From Actinomycetota bacterium (GTDB lineage Bacteria; Actinomycetota; Acidimicrobiia; Acidimicrobiales; Ilumatobacteraceae), in the NCBI GenBank assembly GCA_026393535.1, contig JAPKZY010000038.1, positions 1 to 49,116 of the forward strand: a DNA stretch of 49,116 bases, read 5' to 3'. Below are positions 35,735 to 42,879 of this stretch, in pieces; position 1 is the first letter of the stretch; the number at the start of each line of letters is the position of its first letter. A program made the translations under genes and the position numbers. Under the pieces are notes generated by a model. The model was not told the DNA's origin, made no database searches, and saw nothing but the letters and a program-made list of their open reading frames with translations.

Positions 35735-37108
35735 CTACAGAAGTTCTGCTGCGAGGCTTGCCACTTCGCTGCGTTCACATGCAGCAAGGGTGACATGACC
35801 GAAACACCGCTGGTTAGCAAAGGCGTGAATCAGCACAGCAAGGGCGTTGTTCGACTCTCCCATGTACGGCGCATCAATCTGGCTGGTGTCGCCCGTAAAG
35901 ACCACTTTCGTACCTTCGCCAATACGGGTAAGTATCGTCTTCAATGTCGTGGGTTCGAGATTCTGGGCTTCGTCGACTACGACGAACTGGCGATGCAGTG
36001 AGCGCCCACGCAAGAAAGTGACAGATTCAAGAGTGAGTTGCGAACGAGCGGTTAAGTCTTCAATGAGGCGCCTTGCGTCGTTGCTTGAGCGTTGGTCGGT
36101 TAGCGCAACAATTGCGTCGTGAATGGCTGACATCCACGGGTCAAGTTTCTCGTCGAGTCCGCCAGGCAGGAAACCGACATCGGCTCGACCGACCGCTACT
36201 AACGGGCGATAAACAGCAAGCTTCTCGTATGCGCGAGATTCGACTACTTGTTCTAGGCCAGCAGCGATAGCCATCACGGTCTTGCCTGTACCAGCGCGGC
36301 CATCAAGAGCCACCACGCTGACATCGGGGTCCATCAGAAGTTCAAGTGCAAAACGTTGTTCTTTTGATCGGGAACGAAGTCCCCACGCCTCAGGTGACGT
36401 TGTAGCAAGAAGTTCCACAGTGTCACCGGTGCTGCGAACCAGAGCCGATTGGGAACCGGAACGGACAACAGCAAATTCATTTGTCGTGAGGTGAGTCTCT
36501 GCATCAAACTCGTCAGAAGAAATTTCACCGTGTTCGTATAGCGCATTGACAACCGCTGACGACACTTCGAGTGTGAACCAACCCATTGGACGAGTATGAG
36601 CAGATCTGCCTACAGGCTGATGCTCTGCTGCAACAAGTCCCAAATGAGCTGCTTTAATGCGCAAACCAGCGTCGTTCGAAATAATTTGCGTTGGAGCCTT
36701 CAAAGATTGTCCGAGAGCTGCCCCAATAATGCGATTGTCTGGAATCTCTGGATTTAGGCCGTTCTCAATTAACAAATGCCGCTGAATTCCGTTGACTTCA
36801 ATATGAACCGTTGCTCCGCCTGGTTCCTGATTCAAAGGAACGGGAAGGTGAATGGACCCGCCAGCGCTGCGACGCAAATCTTCAATCGTGCGTAATGCAG
36901 TTCGTGCTGCGCGGCCCACATCATCCGGGCGGCTCTTCAGACCATCAAGTTCTTCCACCACGGTGAGAGGAATAACTACATCGCAACCAGGGAAGGAATG
37001 AAGACAACCAGGGTCTGCCACAAGAACTGAAGTGTCAAGAACGATACGAGTACGCACGCCAATGGGGTACTCCGAAGTGCTCGTCATGGTGTCATCTGGT
37101 GACTCCAT
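35735..37108 (-). CDS. phoH: PIN-PhoH (PhoH2-type) RNase/ATPase
   Basis: A 457-residue two-domain protein. An N-terminal PIN domain (RIVLDTSVLVADPG, IPLTVVEELDGLKS, PDNRIIGAAL, ISNDAGLRIKA) is joined to a C-terminal PhoH ATPase with Walker A LDGRAGTGKTVMA and Walker B FVVVDEAQNLEP, followed by GEGTKVVFTGDTSQID. In mycobacteria PhoH2 is an ATP-dependent RNA helicase/RNase. Here the PIN acidic residues look intact. ATG 37108 or ATG 37087 is the start; no TANNNT element lies at the short spacing used elsewhere, but TATCGA-like sequence near 37138 may mark a promoter with a leader. It is divergent from hup. Confidence 0.93.
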   Translation of the reverse strand: MESPDDTMTSTSEYPIGVRTRIVLDTSVLVADPGCLHSFPGCDVVIPLTVVEELDGLKSRPDDVGRAARTALRTIEDLRRSAGGSIHLPVPLNQEPGGATVHIEVNGIQRHLLIENGLNPEIPDNRIIGAALGQSLKAPTQIISNDAGLRIKAAHLGLVAAEHQPVGRSAHTRPMGWFTLEVSSAVVNALYEHGEISSDEFDAETHLTTNEFAVVRSGSQSALVRSTGDTVELLATTSPEAWGLRSRSKEQRFALELLMDPDVSVVALDGRAGTGKTVMAIAAGLEQVVESRAYEKLAVYRPLVAVGRADVGFLPGGLDEKLDPWMSAIHDAIVALTDQRSSNDARRLIEDLTARSQLTLESVTFLRGRSLHRQFVVVDEAQNLEPTTLKTILTRIGEGTKVVFTGDTSQIDAPYMGESNNALAVLIHAFANQRCFGHVTLAACERSEVASLAAELL

Positions 37109-37362
37109 GTCGGCACCGATCTGCTCCGCAACACGATCGATATCTCATCTTGACACCACCGATTCGTCCAAGTGGTGGATGCTCGAGGCCCTGAACAAAG
37201 TATTCATGTCGACGTAACTTTTTCGTCTCTTCGCATATGCAGGAAATGAAAAATTGTGTTCGTCAGAGCTGTGATGCAGAAATTTTGTCATCTTTCAGAA
37301 TTTTTTTTAATATTTTTTCAGTGTCAGATTTCTCATATTTTGAACTTCGTGATGAGTACGAA

Positions 37363-37389
37363 TTGCAATTGTGATCAGTGCAATTGCAA
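37363..37389. promoter_or_regulatory. 9-bp inverted repeat upstream of hup
   Basis: TTGCAATTG and CAATTGCAA, perfect 9-bp arms around a 9-nt spacer that itself contains TGATCA. It may be an operator or hairpin; about 350 nt upstream of hup. Confidence 0.4.
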
Positions 37390-37524
37390 ACAACACATTG
37401 AGTCGCATTGATAGTGACGTGCGAAAAATCACTGAAAGTCACAGATCGAAAATGGTGTTGCGAAGCCTGCAAAGCCTTACCACATATGGGTTAGCGAGAA
37501 AATGCTTGTCAATCTCTTCTGATT

Positions 37525-37544
37525 CTCACAACAAATAGTGTGAG
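37525..37544. promoter_or_regulatory. CTCACA/TGTGAG inverted repeat
   Basis: Perfect 6-bp arms around an 8-nt AT-rich centre. A modest repeat that could arise by chance, noted because it shares the region with two better ones. Confidence 0.25.
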
Positions 37545-37647
37545 GCCAAATTGCGCAGACGCAGCAGTAACGCAAGATTGGATCAACCAATGAGAACAGT
37601 AAAAATGCTTTTGCTTGTACATCATCAGAACGTTCAAAAACTAGATA

Positions 37648-37661
37648 GTTGCATTTGCAAC
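37648..37661. promoter_or_regulatory. GTTGCA/TGCAAC inverted repeat near hup
   Basis: Perfect 6-bp arms with a 2-nt centre, 76 nt before the hup ATG and close to where a promoter would be expected. It shares the TTGCA core with the 37363-37389 repeat. Confidence 0.35.
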
Positions 37662-37736
37662 AAGTCGAATGCTTGCTTTTTGTGATCAAAGCAGTTCAAA
37701 TTGTTTGACAACTCCGATTCCGGGGAGGAATACACA

Positions 37737-38021
37737 ATGACAAAAGCAGAACTCATCGAAGAGGTATCAAAGGCAGCAGAGTGCTCGAAGGCAGACGCCG
37801 AGCGCACTCTTGCCGCATTCTTTGACCTAATTGTTGCTTCTACTAAGAAGGGCGAAAAAGTGGCATGGCCGGGCTTCGGCTCGTTCAGCACCACCGATCG
37901 CAAGGAGAGGACTGGCCGTAACCCACAAACGGGTGCAGCAGTAACAGTCCCCGCCTCAACCGCGATGAAATTCACAGCGAGCTCTACATTAAAAGCTCAG
38001 CTGAACCCAAACCGTAAGTAA
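37737..38021 (+). CDS. hup: HU-family DNA-binding protein
   Basis: A 94-residue nucleoid protein. MTKAELIEEVSKAAECSKAD and RTLAAFFDLIVASTKKGEKV form the helical dimer base; GFGSFSTTDRKERTGRNP and the following TGAAVTVP make the DNA-binding arm. It bends and compacts DNA as a dimer. A strong Shine-Dalgarno GGGGAGG (37722-37728) supports ATG 37737. Mycobacterial HupB carries a long Lys/Ala/Pro tail; this gene stops at standard HU length, but the next gene, in the same frame after one TAA and 27 nt without another stop, encodes exactly such a tail. Confidence 0.96.
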   Translation: MTKAELIEEVSKAAECSKADAERTLAAFFDLIVASTKKGEKVAWPGFGSFSTTDRKERTGRNPQTGAAVTVPASTAMKFTASSTLKAQLNPNRK

Positions 38022-38048
38022 CCACTTACACAACGAGAGGAAACTCAA

Positions 38049-38417
38049 GTGGCAGCAAAGAAAAAAGCAGCAGCTAAAAAAGCTCCTGCACGCAAGAAGA
38101 AAGCAGCAGCTAAGAAAGCTCCTGCACGTAAGAAGAAAGCAGCAGCCAAGAAGGCTCCTGCAAAGCGCAAGAAAGCAGCCAAGAAGGCTGCTCCTGCACG
38201 CAAGAAGAAAGCAGCAGCTAAAAAGGCTCCTGCAAAGCGCAAGAAAGCAGCCAAAAAAGCTGCTCCTGCACGCAAGAAAAAAGCAGCAGCTAAAAAGGCT
38301 CCTGCAAAGCGTAAGAAAGCAGCCAAGAAGGCCGCTCCTGCACGCAAGAAGAAGGCCACTCGTAAGAAGGCCGCTGCAAAGAAGGCCTCGGCCTTCTTTA
38401 CAACTTCAAATCAGTAG
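38049..38417 (+). CDS. Lys/Ala/Pro-rich histone H1-like protein (HupB-tail-like)
   Basis: A 122-residue, very basic, low-complexity protein made of PAxxKK-type repeats. After a 3-residue start come two copies of KKKAAAKKAPAR, then three identical 24-residue units, each made of KKKAAAKKAPAK plus RKKAAKKAAPAR, then a degenerate end. Such tails bind DNA non-specifically and compact chromatin (HupB C-terminus, chlamydial Hc1). The start is GTG 38049 with Shine-Dalgarno AGAGGA (38036-38041). It is in the same frame as hup, separated by a single stop codon, so it may be a separately translated former HupB tail. A hairpin terminator follows. Confidence 0.85.
   Translation: MAAKKKAAAKKAPARKKKAAAKKAPARKKKAAAKKAPAKRKKAAKKAAPARKKKAAAKKAPAKRKKAAKKAAPARKKKAAAKKAPAKRKKAAKKAAPARKKKATRKKAAAKKASAFFTTSNQ
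38058..38345 (+). repeat. tandem coding repeats (36-bp and 72-bp units)
   Basis: Two 36-bp units (38058-38093, 38094-38129) followed by three 72-bp units (38130-38201, 38202-38273, 38274-38345). At protein level the three 72-bp units are identical, while DNA copies differ only by scattered synonymous changes, implying recent duplication with purifying selection. Confidence 0.85.
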
Positions 38418-38430
38418 AACCCTCGGGTTC
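38417..38430 (+). other. palindrome at the end of the tail gene
   Basis: GAACCC-TC-GGGTTC begins in the last base of the stop codon. It may add to termination together with the stronger hairpin 11 nt further on. Confidence 0.35.
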
Positions 38431-38440
38431 GGAGTGTCGG

Positions 38441-38470
38441 AATGGGGGGCGAAAGCCCTCCATTTCACTT
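38441..38470 (+). terminator. hairpin terminator of the hup-tail operon
   Basis: AATGGGGGGC (38441-38450), GAAA tetraloop, GCCCTCCATT (38455-38464): a 10-bp stem with one G-U pair, then TTCACTTTC. The stem and tetraloop are strong and the U-tract is weak, as is common in actinobacterial terminators. Confidence 0.75.
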
Positions 38471-38515
38471 TCTCCGGACAAGTTCTCACCGTTGCATTTC
38501 GGGCACACTTGTGGA

Positions 38516-39304
38516 ATGCCTAGCAACACTGACCTTGTACTCACAGATCTCATTGCTGAGGTAGCAGCACTCGATGCTCATGTAGATGGAATGACTGATT
38601 CTGATTGGTCAGTTCCAACGCCAGCACCGGGCTGGGATGTAAAAGATCAAATCATTCACTTAGGTCTCATTGATCGTCGGGCCATGTGGTCAATGGTTGA
38701 CCCTGATCGTTTCGCTAGTGACATGTCGTCGATGATGACCTCTGGTGGTTTGGATGCCATCCATAACTCTGAACGTAAAAAGACACCACAACAATTGCTC
38801 GAGTGGTGGCGCGAAGGCGCGGCAGATCTGGCTCGTGCGGCGCAATCAATTGATCTGTCGGCACGGTGCAAATGGTACGGGCCATCAATGTCTGGCACTT
38901 CTATGTTGACTGCTCGCTTAATGGAGACCTGGGCGCACGGGCAAGACATTGCAGATGCATTGAAGTGGACTCGCACATCGACAGATCGTTTGAAGCACAT
39001 CGCTCATATCGGAGTGCGCGCAATGCCCTTTGCGTTTGCATCAAACAAACTGCCAATTCCTGAAGGAAATGTATTCGTTTCACTCACGAGTCCGAGTGGT
39101 GATACGTGGACATGGGGAGACGAGTCAGCAGATTCTTCCGTCACCGGACCAGCGTTGGGGTTCTGTTTAGCAGTGACGCAACGTCGACACATTGACGACT
39201 GTGGGTTAACAACAATCGGAGAGCCAGCATCGACATGGATGCCAATTGCGCAGAGTTTTGCGGGGCCGCCAGGTGTTGGCAGAGTTGCTGGGCAGTTCTC
39301 TTAA
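38516..39304 (+). CDS. TIGR03084-family (maleylpyruvate isomerase/mycothiol-type DinB fold) protein
   Basis: A 262-residue protein with an N-terminal DinB/MDMPI-like four-helix domain: LIAEVAALDAHVDGMTDSDW, PTPAPGWDVKDQIIHLGLID and ETWAHGQDIADAL hold the metal-binding histidines. The C-terminal part (VFVSLTSPSGDTWTWGDESA) is a typical second domain of TIGR03084-type proteins. Members are thought to be mycothiol-dependent enzymes; the reaction is not known. ATG 38516 is used; CACACT (38504-38509) ends 6 nt upstream, while the ATG at 38492 lies before it. The last four bases TTAA overlap the convergent PIG-L gene. Confidence 0.85.
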   Translation: MPSNTDLVLTDLIAEVAALDAHVDGMTDSDWSVPTPAPGWDVKDQIIHLGLIDRRAMWSMVDPDRFASDMSSMMTSGGLDAIHNSERKKTPQQLLEWWREGAADLARAAQSIDLSARCKWYGPSMSGTSMLTARLMETWAHGQDIADALKWTRTSTDRLKHIAHIGVRAMPFAFASNKLPIPEGNVFVSLTSPSGDTWTWGDESADSSVTGPALGFCLAVTQRRHIDDCGLTTIGEPASTWMPIAQSFAGPPGVGRVAGQFS

Positions 39305-40074
39305 AGCCTGTTCATGAGGTGAAAGATCTCAGCAGCCGCAAATCCGTGTGGTGCGCCCAGGTCGCTCATGCGCTGACGCATCCGTGAGCGGAACACTTCC
39401 ATACCGTCTTCGTCTGTTGCTTTCATGGTTGATTCAAACTGGCTTTCATGGCGCTCTAACGCAGTGAGTTTGATAGGCACCCATGGGGAAATATCTTCCA
39501 CGTGGTTTGGTTCATCAGCTTCCCATAACAACAATGCATCGGGACGATGGTGAACCACGCCGTGATCAGTGAAGTGATGCTTTAAGAAATGCGGGTCGCG
39601 CGCAGCGACAATTGCATCGCACACATTCAGGCCAGTATTGCGATGGTCAGGGTGGAGGCGATATCGCTTCCACGGATCATGTGACAAGACCACATCTGGC
39701 TTCAGCATACGAATAGCAAGAGCAATGCGATCGATCGCTTCTTTGGAATGTTCAAGTTCTCCGTCGATATAGCCAAGAAAAGACACCGTGCCTGATGTGC
39801 CAAGTGCGCTGGCTGCATTGCGTTGTTCGACTTGGCGTGACTGCACAAGTGCTGCAGTATCGGCGGCAGGGTTCCATGTGCCTTTTGAACCATCTGTGCA
39901 CACAAGGTGGTGCACGACTGCGCCTTCTGCAGACCATTTGGCAAGAGTGCCGCCGCTGCCGAACTCAATATCGTCGGGGTGCGCGCCGATTGCGAGAACA
40001 ATCTTTGGAGTGGCGAAATTTGACGTAAAGGCGGTTGCCGTTACTGGTGGTTGGCCTGGTTCGTTTGCGCTCAT
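39301..40074 (-). CDS. PIG-L (LmbE-type) deacetylase
   Basis: A 257-residue zinc-dependent N-deacetylase. VLAIGAHPDDIEFGSGGTLA carries H32, D34 and D35, and RLHPDHRNTG supplies the distal His ligand; SHDPWKRY precedes it. Relatives remove acetyl groups from GlcNAc-type sugars, as MshB and Mca in mycothiol metabolism, or from glycolipid precursors. The exact substrate is not shown by sequence. It overlaps cofC by ATGA (40071-40074) and is probably translated from the cofC transcript. The 3' end overlaps the TIGR03084 gene by four bases. Confidence 0.92.
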   Translation of the reverse strand: MSANEPGQPPVTATAFTSNFATPKIVLAIGAHPDDIEFGSGGTLAKWSAEGAVVHHLVCTDGSKGTWNPAADTAALVQSRQVEQRNAASALGTSGTVSFLGYIDGELEHSKEAIDRIALAIRMLKPDVVLSHDPWKRYRLHPDHRNTGLNVCDAIVAARDPHFLKHHFTDHGVVHHRPDALLLWEADEPNHVEDISPWVPIKLTALERHESQFESTMKATDEDGMEVFRSRMRQRMSDLGAPHGFAAAEIFHLMNRL

Positions 40075-40646
40075 GTTTGTTCCGTTTCTCTTCGTGCTAG
40101 TTCACTTAAGTCATCTGCTGTGTCAAGGTCGAGTCCCAAAGCGTTATCAACGATGATTTCATATTCAAGTCCCGCATCTACTGCGAGACGAATGTGGTTA
40201 TCGCAACTGCCTGGGCCGTACGCAGTAGTGAATGAACTGCTGGCAGGGAAACTAAGAACATTGGTGCCATCGCGATGGCGGTCGGGAACAAGACTTACTT
40301 TGCCTTCTCGCGCAATGTGGTCGAAACTGACTGCAAGGGGAAGATCTGCATGAGCAACGATGATGTGATCCGCGCCATCTGCCTGGGCAGTTGCACGTCC
40401 CGTTGCAACAGCAATATCAAGACCAGGTATCTGGCAGTCAACAACGCGCGCACCAAGTGCAGTTGCCCACGATGCGACATCTTCGTCTGAACACACCACA
40501 TAGGTGGGTAATGACAGTGCTGCTCTCACAACAGTCTCAGCACACGATTGAGCAAGTGCAGAACGTTGTGTAGCGGTCAAGGTGTCAGCAAGACGCCCTT
40601 TGGCCATGGTGAATGACTTCACGGGGATCACAACGGCGAGATGCAC
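40071..40646 (-). CDS. cofC: 2-phospho-L-lactate/phosphoenolpyruvate guanylyltransferase (CofC/FbiD)
   Basis: A 191-residue nucleotidyltransferase of coenzyme F420 synthesis that activates 2-phospholactate or phosphoenolpyruvate with GTP. AVVIPVKSFTMAKGRLADTL is the N-terminal nucleotide site, IIVAHADLPLA the metal region, LVPDRHRDGTNVLSFP and YGPGSCDNHIRLA the substrate loops. The start is GTG 40646, with TAGGCT (40653-40658 on this strand) ending 6 nt upstream. It is divergent from gpsA, the same neighbourhood as fbiD and gpsA in mycobacteria. First gene of a unit with the PIG-L deacetylase. Confidence 0.93.
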   Translation of the reverse strand: MHLAVVIPVKSFTMAKGRLADTLTATQRSALAQSCAETVVRAALSLPTYVVCSDEDVASWATALGARVVDCQIPGLDIAVATGRATAQADGADHIIVAHADLPLAVSFDHIAREGKVSLVPDRHRDGTNVLSFPASSSFTTAYGPGSCDNHIRLAVDAGLEYEIIVDNALGLDLDTADDLSELARRETEQT

Positions 40647-40693
40647 CTAGTCAGCCTACGAACCCTGTTGGGCTTGTGACCTACGCTAGAGAC

Positions 40694-41695
40694 ATGGCAG
40701 AGATTCGTATGGCAGTAGTGGGTGCCGGTTCATGGGGCACCACGGTCGCCTCGTTGGCGGCTGCCAACACCCCAACGGTTCTGTGGGCCCGCCGTGATTC
40801 GGTTGTTGACAGCATCAACACAAATCATGTCAACCCTGATTACATCACTGGCGTAGCGCTATCACCTGGCTTGCGGGCCACATCGTCCTTGAGTGAAGCA
40901 GTCAGTACTGCAGACGTTGTCGTGATGGCAGTACCGTCTCAGGGTTTTCGCCAAGTTCTGACTGAGGCAAAGTCATACATTCGTGCGTGGGTGCCCATTG
41001 TCAGTTTGGCGAAAGGTCTTGAGGCGGGCTCAATGTTGCGCATGTCGCAAGTGGCCAATGAAGTGATGCCCGGTCATCCTGTTGCGGTGTTGACAGGTCC
41101 GAACCTTGCATCAGAAATTTCTGTTGGTCAACCAGCTGCCAGTGTCGTTGCTATTGATGATGCGGTCATCGCTACAGCACTTCAAGAACTGTTTTCTACG
41201 CCCACCTTTCGTGTGTACACGAACCCAGATGTTGTCGGGTGTGAAATTGCTGGCGTTGTAAAAAATGTCATTGCTATTGCAGCAGGTATGGCAAAAGGCA
41301 TGGGATTCGGTGACAACACTCGAGCATCGCTAATTACTCGCGGCCTTGCTGAAATGACACGACTTGCTGTTGCGCTTGGTGGCGACCCTGTGTCGCTTGC
41401 GGGTCTTGCTGGCATGGGTGACCTCATCGCCACATGTTCATCTCAGAGCAGTCGAAATACGTCGGTTGGAATGCGTCTTGGCGCAGGCGAAGCATTGGCA
41501 GACATTCTTGGTTCCACCACAATGGTCGCTGAAGGCGTACGTAGTTCAGCAATAGTTCTTGAATTGGCCCAGCAGTATGGAGTTGATATGCCGATCACCG
41601 AGCAAGTTGTTGCCGTGTGTCACAACGGATTATCCGCATCTGAAGGTTTACTGTCATTGATGTCTCGTCGTTCACGTCCAGAAGCTCAACTATGA
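40694..41695 (+). CDS. gpsA: glycerol-3-phosphate dehydrogenase [NAD(P)+]
   Basis: A 333-residue enzyme making sn-glycerol-3-phosphate for phospholipids. The Rossmann motif is MAVVGAGSWGTTVASLA; VVMAVPSQGFRQVL, VSLAKGLE, VLTGPNLASEI, the catalytic Lys in AGVVKNVIAIAAGMAKGMGF and the late GLAEMTRLAVALGG and GMGDLIATCSS blocks are all in order. TACGCT (40682-40687) ends 6 nt before ATG 40694; an in-frame ATG at 40613 would overlap the divergent cofC promoter. It overlaps the next gene by ATGA. Confidence 0.97.
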   Translation: MAEIRMAVVGAGSWGTTVASLAAANTPTVLWARRDSVVDSINTNHVNPDYITGVALSPGLRATSSLSEAVSTADVVVMAVPSQGFRQVLTEAKSYIRAWVPIVSLAKGLEAGSMLRMSQVANEVMPGHPVAVLTGPNLASEISVGQPAASVVAIDDAVIATALQELFSTPTFRVYTNPDVVGCEIAGVVKNVIAIAAGMAKGMGFGDNTRASLITRGLAEMTRLAVALGGDPVSLAGLAGMGDLIATCSSQSSRNTSVGMRLGAGEALADILGSTTMVAEGVRSSAIVLELAQQYGVDMPITEQVVAVCHNGLSASEGLLSLMSRRSRPEAQL

Positions 41696-42879
41696 GCCGC
41701 GTTATTGGTAATCGCGGAGGCACGTGGCGCGGAACTGTTTCTGAACACGGCACTCTGACCCCGGCTGATGGTGGCGCCGAACTTGCATGGCATGTTGCAG
41801 GCGATGACAGGTGGTATTCGCCAGCGTCCGAGCCAACACTTCGTCAGAAGTGGTACGCAGGATTCCCAGTCTGTGAAACACGAATTCGTGTTGGCAATGG
41901 CGATATTGTGCAACGCATGTATTGCGTGGCTGATAGTGGCGGTATGACCGTCATTGAATTTGAAAATGAGTCAACTCTTCCTGTTGCTATCGCTGTCACT
42001 CGTTCCGATGTATTGACCACGCGTAAACCAATTGATAATCCACCTGCTGGAATTGATTTGCCTGCTGGCTCTATGGTGATACCCCTTGGGCACAAGAGCA
42101 CTGCGCGCATTGCTTTGGCACATGTCAATCCATCATCTGGGCCGCTACCTGATGATGTTGCGGATCACCAACAAGTGGTGCGTGGTTGGGAAACAGCCTG
42201 CGACCTTGCGTCGCGTATCACCATGCCAGACCATTCAGTGGTGGCGGGCATTGCCCGTGTGCGAAGCGATCTGCTGTTAGGTGTCGGCGCAACAGAAGAC
42301 GCCTCAATCGAATTGGTTCGTCTTGCTGAAACGCATCGAGACTCCATTGTTGACGTAGTGGAAGCAGTGCAGCGTCGTGTGAAAGCAGAAAAGCGTGCTC
42401 GAGTGTTGCAGTGGGATACACCTCATCTCATGGCGTCTGCTGCGCGAGCATGTGTATTGCTAGATGATGAAGTTGCCGCGAACGATATTGGCTCAACGTG
42501 GTTGCGCATGGCTGACCGCGACTTACAAGAACTCCCGATAGAGATTCCCGCTGGACTCGGAGCAATTGCATGGGCTGAATCATTATTGGCACAGGCGTCA
42601 CCAAGTGGTGGACACTGTGTGTTGCTGCCTCACGGCATTCCAGAAACGTGGTGGGGTTCAGCGTTCGAAGCTCACGGCATCACCGCTGATCCGTATCGCA
42701 CGATTTCATTTGCTGTCCGTTGGCATGGGCCTCGACCTGCTGTGTTGTGGGAAATTACGGGTGCAGCTGGCTTGTTGATTACAGGCGGCGCAGCTGACCC
42801 GTCGTGGCACACCACTGATGCTTCCGGTGAAGCACTGCTGGCAGCGCCTGTATCTGTCTTGCTTTCTAACGATCAGTAA
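41692..42879 (+). CDS. hypothetical protein, gpsA-coupled
   Basis: A 395-residue protein of unknown family, coupled to gpsA by an ATGA overlap. The N-terminal 160 residues look beta-rich (RWYSPASEPTLRQKWYAGFP, VQRMYCVADSGGMTVIEFEN), and the C-terminal half helical and repetitive in small residues (HLMASAARACVLLDDEVAAN). This beta-then-alpha plan recalls glycoside-hydrolase-like six-hairpin proteins, but no catalytic signature is visible. No signal peptide. The 3' end overlaps the convergent MOSC gene by 14 nt. Its fixed coupling to gpsA would be the best clue to function; I cannot name one. Confidence 0.75.
   Translation: MSRVIGNRGGTWRGTVSEHGTLTPADGGAELAWHVAGDDRWYSPASEPTLRQKWYAGFPVCETRIRVGNGDIVQRMYCVADSGGMTVIEFENESTLPVAIAVTRSDVLTTRKPIDNPPAGIDLPAGSMVIPLGHKSTARIALAHVNPSSGPLPDDVADHQQVVRGWETACDLASRITMPDHSVVAGIARVRSDLLLGVGATEDASIELVRLAETHRDSIVDVVEAVQRRVKAEKRARVLQWDTPHLMASAARACVLLDDEVAANDIGSTWLRMADRDLQELPIEIPAGLGAIAWAESLLAQASPSGGHCVLLPHGIPETWWGSAFEAHGITADPYRTISFAVRWHGPRPAVLWEITGAAGLLITGGAADPSWHTTDASGEALLAAPVSVLLSNDQ

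Larger units (their letters stand above)
37109..37736. other. 628-nt intergenic region between phoH and hup
   Basis: The only stretch over 300 nt without a gene. It is AT-rich, with T-tracts at 37299-37318, three inverted repeats listed separately, and the repeated string TTGTGATCA (37369-37377 and 37680-37688). No convincing ORF, tRNA or known RNA family is recognised. A small RNA or a long regulated leader for hup is possible; the last 15 nt hold the hup Shine-Dalgarno. Confidence 0.6.

Noticed and set aside
37141-37700. Known structured RNA (6S, tmRNA, RNase P, riboswitch) in the hup upstream region
   Set aside because: No characteristic core sequence or long closing stem was seen; only unexplained inverted repeats remain.
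37701-37736. N-terminal extension of HU from TTG 37701, and TTGACA at 37705-37710 as a -35
   Set aside because: HU homology starts at ATG 37737 with a strong Shine-Dalgarno; a -10 for that TTGACA would fall on the ribosome site or start codon.
38058-38345. Tandem repeats as a CRISPR array
   Set aside because: Units are contiguous, in frame, code for Lys/Ala/Pro repeats, and have no unique spacers.
38045-38359. Minus-strand Ala/Phe-rich ORF opposite the tail gene
   Set aside because: A shadow of the repeat; it has no ribosome site and its composition is dictated by the opposite strand.
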